From: Cryobacterium sp. PH31-AA6
GTDB lineage: Bacteria; Actinomycetota; Actinomycetes; Actinomycetales; Microbacteriaceae
Direction: 5' to 3'
DNA length: 64,000 nt
Assembly: GCF_030063195.1 (NCBI RefSeq)
Contig: NZ_JASISS010000003.1
Location: forward strand, 1 to 64,000
Both the position numbers and the translations under genes were made by a program. Below the pieces are notes generated by a model. It did not search any database. It had not been told where the DNA came from and worked only from the letters and a program-made list of their open reading frames with translations. The first letter of the stretch is position 1. Each line of letters opens with the position of its first letter. Below are positions 49,572 to 56,967 of this stretch, piece after piece.

Positions 49572-51511
49572 CAGACTCCCCCTCCGCCGCCGCCGCCGCC
49601 GCCCCCGCCGACGGAGCCGCCGCCCCCGCCACCGGAACTGGTGGAACTCGACGCCGTTCCCGACCAGGCGGCCGAGGTGCTGCTGGCGAACGAGCTGATC
49701 CCGGCCGCGAAGAAGCCGGCGTTGAAGGCGGTACTCCCGTAGTACCAGTCCGGCTGGGTGCCGCTGCGCGCGTAATAGTCGCCCAGCACGCTGGACCACT
49801 CCTTCTCCTGGCCGAACAACACGGCGAACGGCAGCAGGCGCTCGTAGATTTTCAGCACCTGGAGCGGACGATTGGGGTCGGCCGTTCCGGCGGACGAGCC
49901 GGAGCCGTCCAGCCCGGCTTCCGCGAGCACCGCCGCAGGGTCAGGCCGATACGGCGACCGGAGGGCGCCGGCCGGGCTCTGCAGCATTCGAAGACGGTCG
50001 GTTTCGGCCACTCCGATGTACAGTTTCACGCCCTTGAGGTAGTCGCGGAGCTCGGAACCGGACGCGGTCAGCGGTCGCACGCTCCCGGCCAGGACCATCG
50101 TGCCGACCGCGCACAGAATGCCCAGCACGAGGATCAGCACCGGCCAGACTCCGCCGATCTCGCTGGCGAGTCCGATGATGCTCGCGACGACCGCGACCAC
50201 GACGCTGGCGCCGGCGGCGAACAGCAGCCAACGGCGGGTCGAGCCGCCCTTCTTCTCTCGCAAACCGTCGTCGAGCATCCGCTTCGGATTGCCTCGTTGT
50301 TCGGCAACCAGCGCGGTTGTCAGCCGGGTGTCCTTCGCCTTCAGATCCCGCACCGTGCCGGGGGCGAGCCCGGGGAAGAGCTTGGCGAGCACGGAGCGTT
50401 CGGTGCGGTCGAGTCCCCCGGAGTGCCGCAGCTCGAGCAGGTAGTGGTTCTTACCTTCGCCCTCGAGCACTCGCACATTGCCCCGAACGGCGAAGGAGAG
50501 GAACAGCGCCGTCATGGCCTTGGCGGATGCCGCGGCCACGTCGCCGGCCTGGAGCAGGTTGACGCCCTTCGGCGGCAGGTACTCGGCGATGATGGCGGGG
50601 CGCCCCGGCGCGTTGCGCCAGCGGGTGACCCGCTGGACGGCCGCCATGATCGACACGGCCAGGCCGATCAGCGCCGCGCCGAGGCCGATGCTCGGGAAGG
50701 GGTTCGCCGTGAATGAGGAGTCCCGGGGGACGAAGGTGCCTGGCTCGAATCCGACCACCATGGTCAGCCCCTGGTGCGGTTCGAGGGAGCCGGCCTCGGC
50801 GGTGACCTCGCTGCCGTCCACCGACGTCGTCAGGCCCGCGCAGGCCGACGATGAGTCGATGCCGCCCTGGTAGCAGTCGTTCTGACCGGTCAGGCTGGGA
50901 AGAAGTTCGGGCGCCACGGTCAGAGACGCGGTGACGTCGCCGAACGGCTGGTTCCAGCCCGTGCCGTTGACCTCCCAGTAGAACTCCTCACCGATGGCAT
51001 TGTCCGGGATGAGGGTGACGTCGATCTGGCGGTAGGTGATCACATAGGTCTGCGCCCCGTGCACGAAATCGTCGGCCGCGATGGTGACGGTGAGGAACTC
51101 CGGCCCGTCGTCACTGGTCCATTCGCTCTCGGAATCCCGTTTCGTGCCGTTCTCGTCGGTGACGCTGACCAGGGTGAGCCCGGTCGGGTGGCCGTCGTAG
51201 TGGGTCGGGATGGCGCGACGGATGCCGTGGTTCTGGTCGAAATCCGGGAATCGGGCGACGATCGTCTCGGTGGTGGTGAGGCTGGAGTGGCCATCGTCGG
51301 TGAGGCCGAGCCGGAACTCGGAGCGCCAGGAGTCGAAGGTGAAGTCGTCGGTGCCCGCGCGCAGGCTGCCGGGGGCAGACGCCTGCACCGACCCGACGGC
51401 CGTGGAGGGAGACGCCGACGCCGAGGCGGGCACTCCGAGCAGAGCGAACGCGCCGAGCGAAACCGCGAGTGCCAGCGAACCGGACAGGAGAAGGCGAACC
51501 AGTCGACGCAT
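49571..51511 (-). CDS. DUF2207-domain membrane protein with glycine-rich C-terminus
   Basis: 646-residue secreted/membrane-anchored protein. N-terminal signal peptide (residues 1-33, ending VPASASA), an extracellular DUF2207 beta-rich domain (about 50-275, FDQNHGIRRAIPTHYDGHP and GEEFYWEVNGTGWNQPFGDVTASLTV are typical), a helix at about 283-300, a cytoplasmic winged-helix-like part (EYLPPKGVNLLQAGDV), two more helices at about 435-480, and a tail of Ser/Ala then pure glycine runs (GGGGGGSVGGGGGGGGGGGV). Role unknown; such proteins are widespread in Gram-positives. TAGAGT lies 6 bases before ATG 51511. Confidence 0.85.
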   Translation of the reverse strand: MRRLVRLLLSGSLALAVSLGAFALLGVPASASASPSTAVGSVQASAPGSLRAGTDDFTFDSWRSEFRLGLTDDGHSSLTTTETIVARFPDFDQNHGIRRAIPTHYDGHPTGLTLVSVTDENGTKRDSESEWTSDDGPEFLTVTIAADDFVHGAQTYVITYRQIDVTLIPDNAIGEEFYWEVNGTGWNQPFGDVTASLTVAPELLPSLTGQNDCYQGGIDSSSACAGLTTSVDGSEVTAEAGSLEPHQGLTMVVGFEPGTFVPRDSSFTANPFPSIGLGAALIGLAVSIMAAVQRVTRWRNAPGRPAIIAEYLPPKGVNLLQAGDVAAASAKAMTALFLSFAVRGNVRVLEGEGKNHYLLELRHSGGLDRTERSVLAKLFPGLAPGTVRDLKAKDTRLTTALVAEQRGNPKRMLDDGLREKKGGSTRRWLLFAAGASVVVAVVASIIGLASEIGGVWPVLILVLGILCAVGTMVLAGSVRPLTASGSELRDYLKGVKLYIGVAETDRLRMLQSPAGALRSPYRPDPAAVLAEAGLDGSGSSAGTADPNRPLQVLKIYERLLPFAVLFGQEKEWSSVLGDYYARSGTQPDWYYGSTAFNAGFFAAGISSFASSTSAAWSGTASSSTSSGGGGGGSVGGGGGGGGGGGV

Positions 51512-51523
51512 GATCCAACTCTA
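51509..51523 (-). promoter_or_regulatory. Leaderless -10 element, DUF2207 gene
   Basis: TAGAGT (51518-51523, minus), 6-base gap, ATG 51511. Confidence 0.6.
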
Positions 51524-51643
51524 CTCAGGGCTTGAGAACCCACCGCCTCGTACCCCTCTGGGGTATTCACGTTTGCGGTCCCCTCGGGGCGCGCCTGACC
51601 GCCCCGCACCGCCTCCGCACACCCCACCATCCCACCCCGCTGA

Positions 51644-51694
51644 GTCGCGGAAAAGACACCCTCAAGCCACCCACCAAGGTGCGTTTTCCGCAAC
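51644..51694. repeat. Imperfect intergenic hairpin of the TTGCGGA family
   Basis: Arms 51644-51660 and 51678-51694 pair at 14 of 17 positions. The right arm (minus strand GTTGCGGAAAACGCACC) matches the 3949-3995 element at 13 of 17 bases, all differences being transitions. It sits 47 bases past the stop of the SDR-DUF2867 gene. The rest of 51512-51740 holds no recognisable gene. Confidence 0.7.
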
Positions 51695-51740
51695 CCAACG
51701 GTCTGAAGCCACGGGGAAACGCAGCAGGACGGCGCTCGAC

Positions 51741-53309
51741 CTAGCGTTGCCCGGCGGGGACCTCCGGGCCGACCGGGCCAGCCGGGTTGACGGGCTTCGC
51801 ATCGGCAGTCGACGAGGCACCGGTCGACGTCCGCTCATCTTCCGCGGTTGCCGCTGCTGCTTCGGTGATCCGGTTGGCCATGCCGTTGAAGATGACGCCG
51901 TGGAACGGCAGGATCGAGAACCAGTAGAGCCGCCCGCCCAGGCCGCGGGGGAAGAACACGGCGCGCTGGCGGTAGACCGAGCCGCCGTCCGGCGCCGGTG
52001 CGGCGGTCATTTCGAGCCACGCCCGCCCGGGGACGCGCATCTCGGCCCGGAGGCGCAGGAACCGACCGCTATCGATCCGTTCGACCCGCCAGAAGTCGAG
52101 CACGTCACCGGTGTGCAAATGCTGCGGATCGCGACGCCCGCGGCGCAGGCCGACCCCGCCGACGATCTTGTCCATCCAGCCGCGCACCGCCCAGGCCAGG
52201 GGGAACGAATACCAGCCGTTGTCGCCGCCGATGCCCTCGATCACGCGCCACAGGTCGGCCGGTTTCGCGGCGGTGTGCTTCTCCTTCAGATCGGTGTAGA
52301 CGAGGTGCCCGGCCCAGTCCGGGTCGCTGGGCAGCGGGTTGCTCGACGCCCCCTCGATGGACGCGTTGCGCCAGCTCGTCTCGACGTCACCGTCGCGCAT
52401 CCGTCCCAGGGCAAGCCGCACGGCCCGCCGATAACCGGTGAGACCGCCGGGCGGCCTCGGGATGTACGTGTCGATGTCCCGTTCGTGCACGACGCAGTCG
52501 TTCTGCAGGGAGGCGATGATCGGCACGGCGAGGCTGCGCGGGATCGGGGTGACCAGATTGACCCACTGGGAGGCAAGCCACGGCGTGAACACCGGCAGCG
52601 ACGCGATGGGGCGCTGGTGCAGACCGGCCTCGAGCGCGTAGCCGTTCATCATCTGGCCGTAACGAAGCACGTCGGGCCCGCCAATATCGAACGTGCGGTT
52701 GACTTCGGCGGGGAGGCCGGCCGCTTCCACGAGGTAGTAGAGCACGTCGCGCACCGCGATCGGCTGGATGCGATTGCGCACCCACTTCGGCGCGGGCATG
52801 TAGGGGAGCACCTCGGTCAGGTGCCGGATCATCTCGAACGAGGTAGACCCGGATCCGATCACGACCCCGGCCTGGAGCGCCGCCGTCGGCACCCCGGAGG
52901 CGAGGAGGATCCTGCCCACCTCGGCCCGGGATCGCAGGTGCTGGGACAGTTCGGCGGCCTCTGGGTGCAGTCCGCCCAGGTAGACGATCCGGGAGACCCC
53001 GGCCTCCGCGGCGGCATCCGCGACGTTCTGCGCGGCCACCCGCTCGGTGCGCTCGAAGTCGCCGCGGGTGCCCATCGAGTGCACGAGGTAGTACACGACG
53101 TCGATCCCGACCAGCGCGGACCGCACAGCGGCCGCGTCCCCCAGGTCCCCCTGCACGACCGTGATCCGGTGCATCCAGGGCACATCCTTGAGCTTTTGCG
53201 GTGACCGCACGAGCGCCGTCACCTCGTCGCCCGAATCCAGCAACAGCGGAATGAGTCGGCCACCGATGTACCCGGTGGCCCCGGTCACGAGAACTTTTCT
53301 GCCCGTCAT
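51741..53309 (-). CDS. NAD(P)-binding SDR-like protein with C-terminal DUF2867
   Basis: 522-residue two-domain protein. Residues 1-290 are an atypical SDR/NmrA-like Rossmann domain (VLVTGATGYIGGRLIPLLLDSGDEVTALVR, VVYYLVHSMGT, IVYLGGLHPE). Residues about 340-490 are DUF2867 (DLWRVIEGIGGDNGWYSFPLAWAVRGWMDKIVGGVGLRRGRRDPQHLHTGDVLDFWRVE, then FHGVIFNGMANRI). The pairing is common in actinobacteria and some Proteobacteria (YbjT-like), with no known reaction. The last 35 residues are Ala/Pro/Thr-rich. TAGGCT lies 6 bases before ATG 53309. Confidence 0.85.
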   Translation of the reverse strand: MTGRKVLVTGATGYIGGRLIPLLLDSGDEVTALVRSPQKLKDVPWMHRITVVQGDLGDAAAVRSALVGIDVVYYLVHSMGTRGDFERTERVAAQNVADAAAEAGVSRIVYLGGLHPEAAELSQHLRSRAEVGRILLASGVPTAALQAGVVIGSGSTSFEMIRHLTEVLPYMPAPKWVRNRIQPIAVRDVLYYLVEAAGLPAEVNRTFDIGGPDVLRYGQMMNGYALEAGLHQRPIASLPVFTPWLASQWVNLVTPIPRSLAVPIIASLQNDCVVHERDIDTYIPRPPGGLTGYRRAVRLALGRMRDGDVETSWRNASIEGASSNPLPSDPDWAGHLVYTDLKEKHTAAKPADLWRVIEGIGGDNGWYSFPLAWAVRGWMDKIVGGVGLRRGRRDPQHLHTGDVLDFWRVERIDSGRFLRLRAEMRVPGRAWLEMTAAPAPDGGSVYRQRAVFFPRGLGGRLYWFSILPFHGVIFNGMANRITEAAAATAEDERTSTGASSTADAKPVNPAGPVGPEVPAGQR

Positions 53310-53321
53310 GCAACCAGCCTA
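53307..53321 (-). promoter_or_regulatory. Leaderless -10 element, SDR-DUF2867 gene
   Basis: TAGGCT (53316-53321, minus), 6-base gap, ATG 53309. Confidence 0.6.
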
Positions 53322-53422
53322 GGCGGGAAAACTGGGTTGGAGCCGAGGATGTCGCGCCCGCCCGGCCGTCGCCCCTGTGGATGACTCGTGCGGGCGGACA
53401 CCGTCTCCGGCATCATCGCCGC

Positions 53423-54331
53423 ATGACACTTCGACTCAACCCTCGTTACCCGCTCGTCTGGCGCACACCAGACACCATCCAGGTCGGCATCGACCACCCC
53501 CTCGTCGTCATCCCCGACGTGAACCCCGGCCTCGAACACGTCATCGCCGCCCTCATCGGCGGGGTACCACGCTCGGGCGCGCTGATGCTCGGCCGGCGAG
53601 CAGGGGCATCCGGCGCCACCACCGAGGCGCTGTTGGAGGCCCTCCGACCCGCCCTCATCGTCACCGCGGAACCACCGCGCCGGTCGGCGCTCCCCGACCC
53701 CGTTGCCGCCGTGACGCCGCCCCCTCCCGTGCCCGTGGTCTGCGTCGACGGGGACGGCCAGACCGCGCTGAGGATCGGGACGCTGCTTCTCGACCTGGGG
53801 CTGCGGGTCGCGGCCGGTCCTGACCCGGACGAGCCGGCCCTGGCGGTCATCGTCGGTCACTACGCCCTCGAACCGTCCCGGCACGGCCGTTGGCTGCGCC
53901 GGGACGTGCCGCACCTGCCGGTCGTCTTCAGCGACGCGGAGGTGCGCATCGGTCCGCTGGTCGAACCGGGTTCCGGCCCGTGCCTGTACTGCCTCGAGCT
54001 GACCCGTCTCGACGCCGACCCGGCCTGGACGGCGATCGCCTGCCAGCTGCTCACCCGCGTCGCCGCCACGGAAACCCGCCGGATGAGCATTGACGTCGCC
54101 GCCAGGGTCGCCGGTCTCGTGCAGGACCGGGTCGACTCAGGCAGGTCGAGCCTGGCCGGCACGACCCTGGTGATCGACGCGGCCTCAGGTATGATCAGGC
54201 GCCGCGGGCACCGGCCGCACGAGCGGTGCGGATGCCGATCTCTGCCAGGAACCGGGACTGCTCCCGCGGTGACCGCTGCTGCGCTCCCACCGACGACCAG
54301 CTCAACCCGAGCCGACGCCGTGCCCGGGTGA
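53423..54331 (+). CDS. Orphan TOMM-cyclodehydratase-like / ThiF-related zinc protein
   Basis: 302-residue soluble protein. It resembles the E1-like precursor-binding half of thiazole/oxazole-modified-microcin cyclodehydratases: an N-terminal winged-helix-like part (LRLNPRYPLVWRTPDTIQVGID), a Rossmann-like centre (VPVVCVDGDGQTALRIGTLLLDLGLRV) and a zinc tetrad made of Cys187-x-x-Cys190 (GPCLYCLEL) and Cys269-x-Cys271 (ERCGC). No YcaO partner, precursor peptide or exporter lies nearby, so it is an orphan. Homologues commonly end at the CGC; here the frame runs 31 residues further, antisense to uvrD2, overlapping it by 137 bases. CATCAT is 6 bases before ATG 53423, a weak leaderless -10. Function unknown. 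Confidence 0.7.
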   Translation: MTLRLNPRYPLVWRTPDTIQVGIDHPLVVIPDVNPGLEHVIAALIGGVPRSGALMLGRRAGASGATTEALLEALRPALIVTAEPPRRSALPDPVAAVTPPPPVPVVCVDGDGQTALRIGTLLLDLGLRVAAGPDPDEPALAVIVGHYALEPSRHGRWLRRDVPHLPVVFSDAEVRIGPLVEPGSGPCLYCLELTRLDADPAWTAIACQLLTRVAATETRRMSIDVAARVAGLVQDRVDSGRSSLAGTTLVIDAASGMIRRRGHRPHERCGCRSLPGTGTAPAVTAAALPPTTSSTRADAVPG

Positions 54332-55910
54332 TGCCGACGTAGAGCAGCCTCCGCTCCTCGTCGATCTGGTCGAAGCTGCCGGCGTAGCTGATCGGCACCA
54401 GCCCCTCGGACAGCCCGATCAGGAACACGGCGTCCCATTCGAGCCCTTTCGCCGAGTGCAGGGTGGCGAGGGTCACGGCCGACACCGTCGGCTCGTGCTG
54501 GCCGGCCTGGCGTTCCATCAGCTCGTCGGTGAACTGGCGGAAGGTGGTCTCCGGGCCGGCCTGGTCGACGAGGCCCATGATCGCGTTGAGCGACTCCCAG
54601 CGGTCGCGTACCGCGCCGGGGGCATCGGGGGCCGTCTGGCTCCAGCCGAGGGAACGCAGCACGTCGCTGACCGATTTGAACAGGGGTTCGCCGACGATCG
54701 AGACGGATGCCGCGCGCAGCTGCATCACCGCCTGCTTGACCTCGGCCAGGTCGAAGAACCGCTTCGATCCGCGGATCTGGTAGTTCACGCCGATGTCGCC
54801 GAGCGCGGTCTCCAGCATCGCCGCCTGCACGTTCATCCGGTAGAGCACGGCGATGTTCTCGGGGCGGGTGCCGGCTTCGATCAGGTCGAGGATGCTCTGG
54901 GCCACTCCCCTGGCCTCGGCCATGTCGTTGGCGTATTCGCGCACGGTCGGCACGACGCCCTCCTCGCTGGCGTGGGCGCGGAGGGTGAGGGCACCTGCCC
55001 GGCCGCGCATCAACTGGTTCGCGGCGGCGACGATCGAGCCGCTCGACCGGTAGTTCTGTTCCAGCCGCACGACGGTCGCGTCCTCCCACCGCTTCGGGAA
55101 GTTGAGCAGGTAGTCGCTGCGGGCCCCGGCGAAGGAGTAGATGGTCTGGCTGGCGTCGCCGACGACGCAGAGGTCGCGGCGTTCGCCGAGCCAGAGCGTG
55201 AGCAGGTCGTGTTGCAACGGCGAGACGTCCTGGTATTCGTCCACGACGAAGAACCGGTACTGCTCCCGCACCTGCAGGGCGACCGACGGTTCCGCCTCGA
55301 TCATGCCGGCCATGGCCAGCAGCACGTCCTCGAAGTCGATCTGCTTGCGCTCGTCCTTGAGTCGCTCGTAGCTCTCCTGCATCGACATGACCTGGTCGAC
55401 GTCGAGGCGGCCGGGCAGGCTGCGCGCCGCGATGCCGGCGCCGTAGGCTTCGATGCTCAGTCCGCTGGTCTTGCGCCACTCGATCTCGGCCGCCAGGTCG
55501 CGCAGGGTGGCCGTGTCCAGTTTCAGTTTCAGGGTTTCGGCGGCGTGGCCGAGGAGGCGACCCTTGCCGTCGAGGATGCGCGGTGCCTGACCGCCCACGA
55601 CGTGAGGCCAGAAGTAGTTCAGCTGGGACAGGGCGGCGGAGTGGAAGGTGCGCGCGGCGACCCCGCCGGCGCCGAGCTGGCGCAGTCGGCCGCGTAGCTC
55701 CGCGGCGGCGCGCGCCGTGAAGGTGAGCGCCATCACCCGGCCCGGCGCGTAGGCGCCGGTCAGCACGCCGTAGGCGATCCGGTGGGTGATCGCTCGGGTC
55801 TTCCCGGTTCCCGCTCCCGCGAGCATGCAGACCGGACCGACGAGGGACTCGGCCGCGACCCGCTGCTGTTCGTCGAGGCCGGCCAGCAGTTCCTCGCCGG
55901 TCACCGCCAT
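54195..55910 (-). CDS. uvrD2: ATP-dependent DNA helicase, UvrD2-like
   Basis: 571-residue superfamily 1A helicase. Walker A AGAGTGKTRAI (Lys37), FTARAAAELRGRL, DEYQDVSPLQHDLL (motif II), LEQNYRSS (motif IV), TLHSAKGLEWDAVFLIGLSEG (motif V) and DEERRLLYVGITRARRRL (motif VI). The position next to nudC and adnAB matches mycobacterial UvrD2, but the HRDC domain and tetracysteine C-terminal module of that protein are absent; the protein stops shortly after motif VI. ATG 55910 overlaps the nudC stop by 10 bases. The last 45 codons overlap the convergent TOMM-like gene. Confidence 0.88.
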   Translation of the reverse strand: MAVTGEELLAGLDEQQRVAAESLVGPVCMLAGAGTGKTRAITHRIAYGVLTGAYAPGRVMALTFTARAAAELRGRLRQLGAGGVAARTFHSAALSQLNYFWPHVVGGQAPRILDGKGRLLGHAAETLKLKLDTATLRDLAAEIEWRKTSGLSIEAYGAGIAARSLPGRLDVDQVMSMQESYERLKDERKQIDFEDVLLAMAGMIEAEPSVALQVREQYRFFVVDEYQDVSPLQHDLLTLWLGERRDLCVVGDASQTIYSFAGARSDYLLNFPKRWEDATVVRLEQNYRSSGSIVAAANQLMRGRAGALTLRAHASEEGVVPTVREYANDMAEARGVAQSILDLIEAGTRPENIAVLYRMNVQAAMLETALGDIGVNYQIRGSKRFFDLAEVKQAVMQLRAASVSIVGEPLFKSVSDVLRSLGWSQTAPDAPGAVRDRWESLNAIMGLVDQAGPETTFRQFTDELMERQAGQHEPTVSAVTLATLHSAKGLEWDAVFLIGLSEGLVPISYAGSFDQIDEERRLLYVGITRARRRLGLSWSSVGAQQRSPREQSRFLAEIGIRTARAAGARGA

Positions 55911-56872
55911 CCGTGCACCAGGTCCGGTCCGAAGTCGATCGGTTCGCCGAGCCACTCCTCGATGATCGCGCGGGCGATCGATGAGCGGCCGGGCAGGATG
56001 ATGCTCTCGCCGGACGCGCGGAGCTCATCGCGGCTGAACCAGCGCAGGTCGAGGATTTCCTGGCCGTCGGGCCGCAACCCGGTCGGCGCCTGGTCGTCGG
56101 CGAGCCTGGCCGTGAAACCGAACATGATCGAGGCCGGGAACGGCCACGGCTGCGAACCGAGGTAGACCGGGTCGGTGACCCGAAGCCCGGATTCCTCGAA
56201 CATCTCCCGGATCACGGCCGCCTCGAGTGATTCGCCCGGCTCGACGAAACCGGCGAGCAGGGAGTAGCGGTTGCCTTCCCAGAGCGCGTTGGAACCGAGC
56301 AGGATGCGGTCGTCGGCGTCGGTGATCAGCACGATCACGGCCGGGTCGGTGCGCGGAAAGACCTGGCTGCCGTCAACGGGGCAGAGCCGGCTCCACCCGG
56401 CCGACTCGACCGTGGTCGGGGCGCCGCAGCGCGGGCAGTGCGTGTGCGAGAGGTGCCAGTTGGCGAGGCCGAGCGCCTCGGTGAACAGACCGGCGTCCCG
56501 GTCGGACAGGGTGGTGGCCAGAGTGCGCAACGAGATCCAGGCCTCGGGGTCGGGTTCGAGGGCGTGCGCCGCCTCGTCGCCGAGGACCGCGGCCACCAAC
56601 CGGGTGCCCACCGCTTCGTCCGCGTCCTCGGCCAGGGACCGGCCGAGATAGACCGAAACGTCGGCCTCGGGCACGGCGCGGGGTTCGAGCAGCAGGAGCC
56701 GGGGCGGGCCGGGATCCGGTGCCAGCAGCACCGAACCGCGCCAGAGCACGAGCACCCGCGTGCCGGCATCCGCCCCCAGCTCGTCGAAAAGGCCGGGGCG
56801 CGACCTGGTTTCATGATCGCGGTCGACCGCGTGACGGGACAGCGGCAACCGGGCCGTGAAAGAGAACGACAT
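55901..56872 (-). CDS. nudC: NAD(+) diphosphatase (NADH pyrophosphatase)
   Basis: 323-residue Nudix enzyme that cleaves NAD(H) to AMP and NMN(H), and in other bacteria removes NAD caps from RNA. Complete Nudix box GFVEPGESLEAAVIREMFEESGL plus the NudC-specific SQPWPFPASIM downstream. The zinc ribbon has CPRC and one later Cys (SRLCPVDG) but Asp where the fourth Cys usually lies. ATG 56872 has GAAGGG about 7 bases upstream; the opening to 56929 is leader. Upstream gene on the same strand is absent; adnB lies beyond a plus-strand gene. Confidence 0.92.
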   Translation of the reverse strand: MSFSFTARLPLSRHAVDRDHETRSRPGLFDELGADAGTRVLVLWRGSVLLAPDPGPPRLLLLEPRAVPEADVSVYLGRSLAEDADEAVGTRLVAAVLGDEAAHALEPDPEAWISLRTLATTLSDRDAGLFTEALGLANWHLSHTHCPRCGAPTTVESAGWSRLCPVDGSQVFPRTDPAVIVLITDADDRILLGSNALWEGNRYSLLAGFVEPGESLEAAVIREMFEESGLRVTDPVYLGSQPWPFPASIMFGFTARLADDQAPTGLRPDGQEILDLRWFSRDELRASGESIILPGRSSIARAIIEEWLGEPIDFGPDLVHGWR

Positions 56873-56951
56873 GCTGACCCTTCGGTCTCTGGCGTGACTG
56901 CCGAATAGGTGTGGAGGCGTGGCGGACAACCACGCCGGGGGGAAGTCGACC

Positions 56952-56967
56952 TAACCTAGTAGGCATG
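56952..56967 (+). promoter_or_regulatory. Leaderless -10 element, phosphotransferase-fold gene
   Basis: TAACCT (56952-56957), 7-base gap, ATG 56965. Confidence 0.5.

Noticed and set aside
53423..54331. Complete RiPP (TOMM) biosynthetic cluster
   Set aside because: No YcaO, flavin dehydrogenase, precursor peptide or exporter in the surrounding genes.
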